This document shows positions 46,201 to 53,294 of a stretch of DNA of 64,000 nucleotides, piece by piece (within the stretch, counting starts at the first letter, position 1; each line of letters begins with the position of its first letter). The stretch spans positions 62,001-126,000 of the forward strand of contig CAVZMO010000008.1 of assembly GCA_963776195.1 (NCBI GenBank), read 5' to 3'. Below the pieces are notes generated by a model, which was not told the DNA's origin, made no database searches, and was given only the letters and a program-made list of their open reading frames with translations. A program made the position numbers and the translations under genes. Source of the DNA: CAVZMO01 sp963776195. Lineage in GTDB: Bacteria > Nitrospirota > Thermodesulfovibrionia > Thermodesulfovibrionales > SM23-35.

Positions 46201-46227
46201 GACGCCGCAACGGCGGACAAAGAATAA
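43198..46227 (+). CDS. hdrA: Double-length HdrA-like flavoprotein
   Basis: A 1009-residue flavin iron-sulfur protein, well above the roughly 650 residues of standard HdrA. Residues 1-450 form one HdrA-like unit (VLVVGGGIGGMQAALDLADSG, CSMCMISPKMVEVGRHLNI, CTGCGDCEAKCP, WIQCVGSRD); residues 460-590 hold the HdrA N-terminal cluster region VFVCHCGINIAS; residues 595-1009 form a second FAD unit (AMVIGGGIAGMTTALSLADQG, MIQCVGSREEPNQYCSRICC) and end in two ferredoxin clusters (CMSCLSCFRVCPF, CHGCGICAGICPA). Candidate site of flavin-based electron bifurcation. Fully open, in contrast to both neighbours. Confidence 0.93.
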   Translation: MNKISSLKKGSVLVVGGGIGGMQAALDLADSGFKVHMVQRDPSIGGTMVMLDKTFPTGDCSMCMISPKMVEVGRHLNINIHSLAEVASVEGEPGDFKVKIRIAPRSVDPDKCTGCGDCEAKCPKKVSSEFEQGLAVRKAIYSLFPQAVPNTRAIDRSNCLYFTKGRCRICEKTCKAGAINYQDAEKELELNVGAIILCPGLDRYDARVRGEFGLGRWKNVVTSIQFERILSASGPYKGEIKRSFDGKHPKKIAWIQCVGSRDPHNANPWCSSVCCMYATKQAIIAKEHNSEIEPTIFFMEMRAFGKDFDKYVERAKNIYGVRYQRAMISAVREEAGTGDLLLRYAAEDGKLIDEAFDMVVLSVGLEPHKDAVEFAKTFGIETNSYRFAKTFPLNPVQTTRNGIFVTGTYQGPKDIPETVMQGSAVAGEVMALLGEVRGTETITKELPPETDLTGEGPRIGVFVCHCGINIASTVQVEKVVDAVKDAPGVVFATDMLYACSQDSQEKLKKIVREMSLNRVVVASCTPRTHEPLFQETIRDAGLNKYLFDLADIREQCSWCHMGQKEGATKKAIKIVKMAIAKARLLEPLKTDTVGVTPAAMVIGGGIAGMTTALSLADQGFQVCIVEREKELGGLLRNLYHTLEGNDVQEFLKSRIAQVQTHKRIKVYNGVEVKKTEGFVGNFKTTLTDGTKIEHGAIILATGGVEYETAEYLYKESDRVITQRELEKKLAMGEKPKSGECFVMIQCVGSREEPNQYCSRICCQDAIKNAIAIKQGNPGAQVVILYRDIRTYGLREDYYKQARDLGVIFVRYDVDKKPVVERAAGDRLRIKTWDYMLNKDLAVDADWLVLSTGLRPHPTTDRVGEMYKITRNRDGYFLEAHVKLRPVDFPSEGIFVSGLAHAPKNLDETISQSLAAAGRAGVVLSKDRLSVSGIIAKHRKDLCMSCLSCFRVCPFDSPYIDEEGKVAHNEVKCHGCGICAGICPAKAFQVNSFRDDQILAMIDAATADKE

Positions 46228-46270
46228 CGAATATTGTTTTTTCTGAGGGATAAGATGAACTTCTTCTCTT

Positions 46271-46402
46271 TAGCTCCCCTCCTGTTTTAGGAGGGGAGTA
46301 AGGGGTGGTAGTTGGACGATGGGTTGGGAACCGGGCATGAAGCAGGCAACTGCCCATGAATTAGGCAACCACCCCTGCCCTCCTTACAAAGGAGGGGAAT
46401 TA
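46271..46402. repeat. Palindromic MITE-like element with a hairpin at each end
   Basis: Left hairpin CTCCCCTCCT/AGGAGGGGAG (46274-46283 with 46289-46298), right hairpin CCCTCCTT/AAGGAGGG (46378-46385 with 46389-46396), and an outer pairing AGGGGTGGT (46301-46309) with ACCACCCCT (46368-46376). The whole can fold into one structure. It carries no gene and lies between hdrA and mvhD inside the operon. Similar C/G-rich hairpins are common repeats in related genomes. Confidence 0.75.
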
Positions 46403-46438
46403 AAGATTTTGAATTTGAGCAACGGAGATAAAGGAATG

Positions 46439-46882
46439 ATGAAGACATACGAACCGGAAGTGAAGAAGAAGGTTCCTTCTATCGAGAGACCTCACGAAAT
46501 ACCTCTGACTGGGAGCCGAATATCCTCGCCTTTGCATGTCATTACTGTGCCTTCGCGGCTGCAGACCTGGCCGGAGTGATGAGGCTCTCTTATCCGGCGA
46601 GTGTAAAGGTGTCAGGCTCCCCTGTACAGGCAAGCTGGACTACATCCATATCCTGCATGCATTTGAGCGGGGTGTGGACGGAGTTTTCGTGGCAGGCTGA
46701 CTGCCCGAGCAATGTCATTACCTGGAAGGTAATACTTATGCAGCAAGAAGAGTCAAATATGCAAAAAAATTGTTGTCATGGTAGATATCGATCCTGCGCG
46801 CCTGGAGATGTATAATCTCTCTGCGGCAATGGGACCGAGGTGGGCCGAGATACTGTACCGAATTCACCGAAAGAATTCTTAA
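46439..46882 (+). CDS. mvhD: MvhD-like electron-transfer subunit, probable selenoprotein (frameshifted)
   Basis: Small [2Fe-2S] protein that links HdrA to an electron source. Joined frames read EPNILAFACHYCAFAAADLA, then LPCTGKLDYIHILHAFERGVD, then GVFVAG-TGA-LPEQCHYLEGN, then ARLEMYNLSAAMGPRWAEIL. The in-frame TGA at 46698-46700 falls on the conserved cysteine of the family motif (GC-x4-CHY). A hairpin follows at SECIS distance. Three single-base losses (near 46500, near 46611, and in the A-run 46763-46769) break the frame; together they sum to three and restore the original frame, which suggests consensus errors. Selenocysteine at this site is known in methanogen VhuD. Confidence 0.75.
46714..46735 (+). 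promoter_or_regulatory. Putative bacterial SECIS hairpin in mvhD
   Basis: Thirteen bases after the TGA begins a stem: G46714-C46735, T46715-A46734, bulged C46716, then six perfect pairs (46717-46722 with 46728-46733). The loop is TGGAA (46723-46727) with GG at 24-25 bases after the TGA. Distance, single bulge and G-rich apical loop resemble the bacterial SELB-binding SECIS layout. Not confirmed by folding software. Confidence 0.6.
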
Positions 46883-46948
46883 GCTCGGACCTTCGCCTAT
46901 ATGGCTTGCAGTATGCAGGCGAAGCGGATGAAAAGGAATGAGACAGCA

Positions 46949-47633
46949 ATGATTGTCGGTAAGCAGAAACCATTTGAAGAGATTTGGGAGATGATAAAGA
47001 GCTTCAAGAAGGTTCTTGGTCCTCGGCTGTAATACGTGTGTTGCGATCTGTCATGCAGGCGGAGGCAAGGAGGCGGAGATACTTGCTTCCTTGCTAAGGA
47101 TGAAGGCGGCACAGGAAGGCATGAGAATGGAGGTCAAACATGCCGCGATCGAAAGGCAGTGCGAGTCTGAATTCTTTGAGCCTGTAATGGACGAAGTAAG
47201 GGCGTCTGATGTGGTGCTCTCTCTGGCCTGCGGCGTCGGAGTGAATTTTCTCTCGGAAAGAACAGGAGATATTCCTGCATATCCGGGCATTAACACGGAG
47301 TTCTTCGGGGCTGTTGAAAAGGCCGGTATATTTAAGGAACTCTGTGCGGGATGCGGAGGCTGCATTCTCCACCTGACCGGCGGGATATGTCCTGTAGCCC
47401 GCTGTTCAAAATCTATCATGAACGGACCATGCGGCGGAACGAGCGACGGCAAATGCGAGATAAGCCGGGACGTGGACTGCGCCTGGTACCTGATTGTGGA
47501 GAGGATGAAGAAGCTGGGTACTCTGGAAAAACTCTTTGAAATTCAACCTCCCAAGGACTGGTCAACCGGATTATACGGAGGACCTCGTCGGATCGTATTG
47601 GAACATATAGCCGAAGAAGGAAAAGAATCGTAG
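46949..47633 (+). CDS. metV: MetV-type methylene-THF reductase subunit, copy 1 (one frameshift)
   Basis: Zinc/iron-sulfur-type partner of MetF, about 228 residues. It starts MIVGKQKPFEEIWEMIKSFK; the frame shifts at about 47012-47018, where CTTGGTCC has one G too many, and continues LGCNTCVAICHAGGGKEAE. Cysteine motifs: GCNTCVAIC, AGCGGCILHLTGGICPVARC and NGPCGG..GKCE...DCAW. The second copy at 52607 starts in the same way (MVVAEIKPFEEI), which confirms the start. Fourteen bases before metF. Confidence 0.88.
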
Positions 47634-47646
47634 GGAGGGAGAGAAG

Positions 47647-48564
47647 ATGAAAAGCGGAAGCAATCTCGAAAAGGTACTTGAAGGCGGCCATTTCGCCGTG
47701 ACCGCTGAGGTGGGGCCTCCGAAAGGCACCTCCGCCTCGGTCATTCAGAAGAAGGGCGACATCCTCAAATCATATTGCGATGCCCTGAACGTAACGGACA
47801 ATCAGACCGCCATAGTGCGCATGTCAAGCCTGAGCGGTTGCGTCATATTAAACCGAATGGGTCTCGATCCGGTAATGCAGATGGTAGTCAGAGACCGCAA
47901 CCGGATCGCCATCCAGAGCGATATTCTGGGCGCCGTTGCTCTGGGAATTCGAAATCTGCTCTGTCTTTCAGGCGACCACCAGAAATTCGGTAATCATCCC
48001 ACAGCGAAGAATGTTTACGACATTGATTCCATACAGTTAGTGCAAACCGTCAAGACCATGAGGGACGAAAAGAAATTCCTCTGCGGAGAAAATATCTCCG
48101 GGGAAGTTCCTCTGTTTATCGGCGCCGTCGAAAATCCCTTTGCCGATCCTTTCGAGTTCAGGGTCATAAGGCTTGACAAGAAAGTGCAAGCGGGCGCAGA
48201 CTTTATTCAGACCCAGGCTGTCTTCGATGTAGCAAAGTTTGCAGAGTGGATGAAGATGGTGAGAGACAGGGGATTGGATAAAAAGGTCCACATACTTGCG
48301 GGAGTGATACCGATAAAGTCTGTGGGAATGGCGCGCTATATGAGAGATAACGTCTCCGGTGTAAGCGTGCCGGATGAGATAGTCACCCGTTTGGAGGATG
48401 CCAAGGATGTCAAGGAAGAAGGGGTAAAGATAACCCTGGAGATTATCGACCGGTTGAAAGAGATAGACGGAATCCACGGCGTTCATATTATGGCCGTGGC
48501 CTGGGAAGATATCGTGCCCGGTATTGTAGAGAAGGCCGGTTTTCTGCCAAGGCCTATACTGTAA
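47647..48564 (+). CDS. metF: Methylenetetrahydrofolate reductase MetF, copy 1
   Basis: FMN/FAD TIM-barrel enzyme reducing methylene-THF to methyl-THF, the last folate step of the methyl branch. 305 residues: FAVTAEVGPPKG, DALNVTDNQTAIVRMSSL, RDRNRIAIQSDILGA, LCLSGDHQKFGNHP, FIQTQAVFD and GVIPIKSVGMARYM. It follows metV and mvhD, in the gene order known from Moorella. GGGAGGGAGA precedes the start. Confidence 0.95.
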   Translation: MKSGSNLEKVLEGGHFAVTAEVGPPKGTSASVIQKKGDILKSYCDALNVTDNQTAIVRMSSLSGCVILNRMGLDPVMQMVVRDRNRIAIQSDILGAVALGIRNLLCLSGDHQKFGNHPTAKNVYDIDSIQLVQTVKTMRDEKKFLCGENISGEVPLFIGAVENPFADPFEFRVIRLDKKVQAGADFIQTQAVFDVAKFAEWMKMVRDRGLDKKVHILAGVIPIKSVGMARYMRDNVSGVSVPDEIVTRLEDAKDVKEEGVKITLEIIDRLKEIDGIHGVHIMAVAWEDIVPGIVEKAGFLPRPIL

Positions 48565-48601
48565 ACAGTGAGCTTCTGTCTATGAATTTTTGGAGGGTAT
48601 G

Positions 48602-49003
48602 ATGAGTGCGAAAATATTGGTTGTTGATGACGATCCGGAAATCCGGGAAGCTATAAGCCTCATTCTGGAAGCCAATGGCTATGAGGTGGTCACCGCTGAA
48701 GACGGGATAGATGGCCTGAACAAGCTAAAAGAGGAAAGACCTGATATGATGATTTTGGATCTTCTTATGCCCAAGCTGGATGGTTTTGGAGTGTGTAAAG
48801 AGTTGAAGGATCCTCGATGGGCTAAGTATGGCCATATACCCATCATCATTCTGAGCAGTGTTAGGGAAGATGCCAGCAAGCGCCGTTATGAATTGGAAAC
48901 GGGATTGCAGCTCGACGTGGATGATTATGTAGAAAAACCCATTGAACATACGATCTTATTGGAACGTATAGGGAAGATCCTCAAGAAAGTAGGCAAGGCT
49001 TAA
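48602..49003 (+). CDS. Single-domain response regulator
   Basis: Receiver domain of about 133 residues with DDD pocket, phospho-aspartate in MMILDLLMPKLDG, IILSSVRED and YVEKPIE. The insertion YELETGLQLDVDDY before the lysine is shared with the next gene and marks both as members of one subfamily. GGAGGG precedes two adjacent ATGs (48599, 48602). 37 bases after metF, probably co-transcribed. Confidence 0.9.
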   Translation: MSAKILVVDDDPEIREAISLILEANGYEVVTAEDGIDGLNKLKEERPDMMILDLLMPKLDGFGVCKELKDPRWAKYGHIPIIILSSVREDASKRRYELETGLQLDVDDYVEKPIEHTILLERIGKILKKVGKA

Positions 49004-49013
49004 GGAGAAAGAG

Positions 49014-49418
49014 ATGGAGAAAAAGAAAATCTTACTGGTGGATGACGACGCAGATTTTACGGAGGCCGTCAAGCTCCTTTTAGAAAGTAGATCTTATGAT
49101 GTGACTGTTGCCAATGATGGCAAAGAGGGGCTGAAAAAGGTCCAAACAGAAGGGCCGAATTTAATCATTTTAGATGTCATGATGCCTGAAATGGATGGCT
49201 ATGAAGTTTGTGCTAAGCTCAAAGCTGACCCTAAATATAGACAGATTCCCATTCTGCTATTGACTGCAGTAGGAGAGGCTATCACCACAACAGGTTATAC
49301 AAAGGAAATGGGCATGAGAATAGAGGCAGATGACTATATCCCAAAACCCGTAGAGCCGATTGAGATTGTGGAAAGAGTGGAAAAGCTATTGAGAATTTCT
49401 ATGGGGAAGAAAACTTGA
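49014..49418 (+). CDS. Single-domain response regulator
   Basis: Receiver of 134 residues, paralogue of the preceding gene: VDDDADF pocket, LIILDVMMPEMDGYEVC, LLLTAVGEA, and MRIEADDYIPKPVEP. No output domain. Ten bases after its paralogue, AAGGAG before the ATG. Likely phosphorylated by the kinase encoded next. Confidence 0.92.
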   Translation: MEKKKILLVDDDADFTEAVKLLLESRSYDVTVANDGKEGLKKVQTEGPNLIILDVMMPEMDGYEVCAKLKADPKYRQIPILLLTAVGEAITTTGYTKEMGMRIEADDYIPKPVEPIEIVERVEKLLRISMGKKT

Positions 49419-49488
49419 GGGATTTTTTCTTCAATTACTTCATACTTATGAACTCCTTTTTATATTATATTTATGGTAGGGAAGAGAT

Positions 49489-50577
49489 ATGCCTTATAGA
49501 GCAATGAGAGAATCATTAAATGCTGTAATTGATAGTCTGTCGGATGGGATACTGGTTACCGATAAGCAGGGTAAGATCATCCTTTATAACCAAAAGGCCG
49601 AAGCATTTCTGGGCATATCGGGAAAGGCTGCCTTAGGTCAGCCGGTCCGGGATCACATCAGAAATGATGTGCTGGTTGGACTTATTACTAAGATATTAAC
49701 ACTTGATGTGCCCTATCATACTGAAGAGGTATGCCTCATGGATATAGGTATTACCAGGCTCAGGGTTCATGTCAACCCTGTGAGAAATGAGAATGCGGTA
49801 CTTATTGGATCGGTAACCCTGCTCCATGATGTTGCACGGTTAAGTGCTATAGATAAGATCAAGACTAATTTCTTATCAATGGTTTCTCATCAATTAAAAT
49901 CCCCATTGAGCTCTACGTTACTTCAGACATCTATCCTTCTGGATGGGATAGTGGGAGAGTTCAATGAGAAACAAAGGGATTTGCTTCAAAAGGTCAGAAC
50001 CAAAATAAAGGGCATGGTTGACCTGATTCATGATATCCTTGATGTCTGCTATATCGAAGAGGGAGGATATCTAAGACAGATAGAAAATCTGGATCTCGCT
50101 GAGATTTTACAAAGGACAGTCGAGTTAATGCAACCTCAGATCCAGGACAAGAATATCGCCCTTCAGGTAAAAATAGAAGATCACCTTCCTTTGATTATTG
50201 GCAACAAAAGCAGTGTGGAGGCCATGTTTATTAACCTGATTAGTAATGCCATTAAGTACACACCTTCAGAGGGGCAGGTTCGTGTCGAGATGAGTGAGAA
50301 TGCGCAGAACGTTCAGATAGAAGTTTCCGATACGGGAATAGGCGTTGAAAACGAGGATATTCCTCGAATTTTTGATAAATTCTACCGGGTAAGATCCGAG
50401 ATAACCAAAAATATCAGCGGTACGGGTCTGGGCCTTTCTATTGTGAAAAACGTTGTGGACGCCCACTACGGCGCTATCAATGTAGAAAGTAAGGTAGGGG
50501 AAGGCACTACATTTACTGTCCTGCTACCCGCTGGAGTGGATAATTTAAATAGGGGCGCAGATGAGGTACATAAGTAG
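49489..50577 (+). CDS. Soluble PAS-domain histidine kinase
   Basis: A 362-residue kinase without membrane segments. PAS at about 10-115 (VIDSLSDGILVTDKQGKI), HisKA with the phospho-acceptor in MVSHQLKSPLSSTLL near 130, HATPase with NLISNAIKYTP, DTGIGV and GTGLGLSIVKNVV. Together with the two receivers it forms a phosphorelay placed between the two metVF loci, so it may respond to redox or carbon status; this is inference. Confidence 0.92.
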   Translation: MPYRAMRESLNAVIDSLSDGILVTDKQGKIILYNQKAEAFLGISGKAALGQPVRDHIRNDVLVGLITKILTLDVPYHTEEVCLMDIGITRLRVHVNPVRNENAVLIGSVTLLHDVARLSAIDKIKTNFLSMVSHQLKSPLSSTLLQTSILLDGIVGEFNEKQRDLLQKVRTKIKGMVDLIHDILDVCYIEEGGYLRQIENLDLAEILQRTVELMQPQIQDKNIALQVKIEDHLPLIIGNKSSVEAMFINLISNAIKYTPSEGQVRVEMSENAQNVQIEVSDTGIGVENEDIPRIFDKFYRVRSEITKNISGTGLGLSIVKNVVDAHYGAINVESKVGEGTTFTVLLPAGVDNLNRGADEVHK

Positions 50578-50610
50578 ATTTTTTAAAAGTTTAGACAAAG
50601 GATTGAAAAA

Positions 50611-52511
50611 ATGAGGAAAAAGCCATACCCCCTTGCCAGGCAGCCTGCCCGATACAAACCGATGTGCGGGGTTACGTCTCTGCGATCGCCAAGGCGATGT
50701 AGAGGGCGATCCGTATAATCCGTCAGGTAAACCCTTTGCCCTCGGTGTGCGGAAGGATATGTACAAGGGTATGCGAAAAGGCCTGCAGGCGTGCCCAGGT
50801 GGAGAAGCCTGTATCGTAAGGGCTTTGAAACGATTTGCCGCAGATCAGACAAAAAAACTGCCCTCCTGAGAAGACCCCTAAATTCATATCGCGAAAAAAT
50901 TGCCGTAGTCGGCGGAGGACCGGCGGGTCTCACCGCTGCCCATGATCTCACATTGCTTGGCTATAGAGTCACCATATTTGAAGCACACAAAGTGCTTGGC
51001 GGGATGATGAGCAAAGGAATCCCCGAATACAGACTTCCCAAAAGCTGGTGAAAGAGGAAATCGATAATATCTGTCGCTGGGTATTGAGGCAAAGACCGGA
51101 ATGTCTCTCGGAAGGATTTTACTATTGAGAACTTCTTAAAGATTATCAGGCCGTTTTCTTTGCTGTAGGGAGCCAAAAGAGCATATTCCCGAAGTGCAAG
51201 GGCAAAGAATTGTCCGGGGTCATTCCGGCGTCGAATTTCTTAAGCAGGTAGGCAAAGGACAGATTCCGGATTTGGGCAAGAGGGTTTTGGTCGTCGGCGG
51301 CGGGCATACTGCAATCGATGCGGCCCGTACCTGCATCCGTCTTGGCTCTCCTGATGTTACCATTATTTATCGCCGGACCCTGGATGAGATGCCCGCGGGC
51401 CAGTGAAGAGGTCGAAGAGGCGGAAAACGAAGGGATAAAGATCCTGTATCTCACGTCTCCCGTCGAATTTCAGGGAGAAGGAAAGGTCCGGAGGGTGAAG
51501 TTGTGTGAAGATGACTCGGAGAGGCGGATGCTTCCGGAAGGCGGAAGGCCTGCTGCCGGTAGAGAACAGCGAGTTTGAAATAAAGGCCGATACCGTGATA
51601 TTGGCGATCGGTTATATTCCGGATGCGGAGGATCTAAAACAAATGGTTTAATATAGATAAGAAAGGGACGGTGATAGTTAAGGACGAGACGGGCATAACA
51701 AACATAAAGGGAGTTTTTGCGGCTGGTGATGTCGTGACAGGGCCCATGAGCATAATCGAAGCGATGGCATCTGGAAGAAGGGCCGCCGAAGCGATACACC
51801 GGTATTTTCGCAATGTGCCGGATAAAGGACAGGAGCGCCGACCTCTTAGATCCTTGGATGAAATGTAGTCAAGTTGATAGCTAAATCAGAGAGACAGAAG
51901 ATGCCTACTTTTCCTGTTGAGGAGCGGATCAATAATTTTGCAGAGGTAGATTTGGGTTTTACCCAGGAACAGGCATGCAGTGAAGCTCATGCGCTGCCTG
52001 AACTGCGGGGCAGGGGCATCGGTTGCGGACCTGTGCGGCGTGTCTCAATTGTGTTCTCATATGTCCGTTCGGAGTGCCCGTCCGGAAGGGAGAATGCTGA
52101 GATAGATATCAGCCAATGTCAGTCCTGCGGCATCTGCGCCGCCGAATGTCCGGCATCGGCGATAGACGTTGGAAAGAACAGGAAAGGAAGATCTTCGTAC
52201 GGAATTGAAACAGATTGTAGATTCCGCAAGACAGGAGGAGCCGGAAATTTTCGTAATAGGATTCTATTGCAGATATAACAATCCTTTGAGTCTCCGCCTG
52301 CCGAAAGGGACGATTATAGTGCTCGGAAGATATTGCGAGGAATCTGAAAGTAATCAGATCATCTATCCCTTCGAACTTGGCGTCGAAGGGTGTGGATATA
52401 CAAGTGTGCGCAATTGACGCGTGTCGTTTCAGAGAGGTGCCCGATGAATGGCAGGAACATATAAAAAGGGCAAAAAAGATACTCAATGAGATAGGTCTAG
52501 GAGAAGACTAG
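50611..52511 (+). pseudogene. GltD-like NAD(P)H flavoprotein / ferredoxin / MvhD-like fusion, heavily frameshifted
   Basis: Joining frames gives a protein of about 620 residues: N-terminal cluster domain (PCQAACPIQTDVRGYVSAIA, VNPLPSVCGRICTRVCEKAC), FAD/NAD domain as in glutamate synthase small subunit (IAVVGGGPAGLTAAHDLTLL, LVVGGGHTAIDAARTCIRLG, GVFAAGDVVTGPMSIIEA), ferredoxin clusters (CAACLNCVLICPFGVPV, CQSCGICAAECPA) and a C-terminal MvhD-like domain (EIFVIGFYC, FELGVEG, EWQEHIKRAKKILNEIGLG). More than eight single-base indels and some stops interrupt it, for example a run of five Cs at 50628-50632 that should be six. Conservation of every motif argues for errors, but density is so high that real decay is possible. 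Confidence 0.7.
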
Positions 52512-52606
52512 ACTGCTCTTATAGCCGGAGATGAGGATTTAAATCATTTCCGAGAAGGATTGATGCCATGGATATCAATCCCTTACGAAGGGAAGAAGGT
52601 GGATCA

Positions 52607-53290
52607 ATGGTTGTTGCGGAAATTAAACCTTTTGAGGAGATAAAGAAGATCTCAGGGAATACAAGAGAGTCTATGATTGTCGGATGCGGCACGTGCGTTA
52701 CCGTATGTCTCAGCGGAGGCAAGAGACAGGTTGAGCTGCTGGCGTCGGCACTAAGGATGTCGCGGAATATGGAAGGCGATGAAGTTATCATAGGGGAAAA
52801 AGTATTACCTAGGCAATGCGAACCCAAATTTGTTGACATGCTAAAGGATGATGCAGGGCAGTACGAAGCAATCCTCTCGATGGGCTGCGGCGCCGGTGTA
52901 CAAGGAATCGCCGAGAGGATAATGGACATACCTGTTCTACCGGCACTGAATACCACTTTCATAGGTATGGCGGACGAAAAGGGCAGGTATCTTGAAGTCT
53001 GTGCAGCCTGTGGAAACTGCATCCTCTCCGAGACCGGAGGAATATGTCCCGTGTCGAGGTGTGCCAAGGGCCTCATCCACGGGCCATGCGGCGGCTCGCA
53101 GCGCGGATTATGCGAGGTCTCGAAGGATAACCCCTGCGCATGGCAGTTGATTTATGAGCGGCTGGTGAAACTGAATAAAGTCAATTCTCTGAGAGAAATG
53201 TCTCACCAGAGGAAGATTCCAGTCCGGCCCCGTAGGTTGGTAAGGGAGGAGGAGTTGAAACCAAAGAAGGAGCCAACAAAAGGAGCATAA
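52607..53290 (+). CDS. metV: MetV-type methylene-THF reductase subunit, copy 2
   Basis: A 227-residue paralogue of the protein at 46949, unbroken. Cysteine motifs GCGTCVTVC, CAACGNCILSETGGICPVSRC and GPCGG..GLCE...PCAW. Start at 52607 chosen from an AAGGTGG before it and by alignment to copy 1; the frame stays open to 52568. Extra basic tail (EEELKPKKEPTKGA). Four bases before metF copy 2. Confidence 0.9.
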   Translation: MVVAEIKPFEEIKKISGNTRESMIVGCGTCVTVCLSGGKRQVELLASALRMSRNMEGDEVIIGEKVLPRQCEPKFVDMLKDDAGQYEAILSMGCGAGVQGIAERIMDIPVLPALNTTFIGMADEKGRYLEVCAACGNCILSETGGICPVSRCAKGLIHGPCGGSQRGLCEVSKDNPCAWQLIYERLVKLNKVNSLREMSHQRKIPVRPRRLVREEELKPKKEPTKGA

Positions 53291-53294
53291 AGAT

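Noticed and set aside
46319..46438. Open frame through the hairpin repeat before mvhD
   Set aside because: It consists of the repeat itself and matches no family; the coding part begins at 46439.
46763..46769. A7 run in mvhD as a programmed ribosomal frameshift site
   Set aside because: The gene has two other one-base losses without slippery motifs, and the downstream frame is needed for the conserved C terminus; a homopolymer undercall is simpler.
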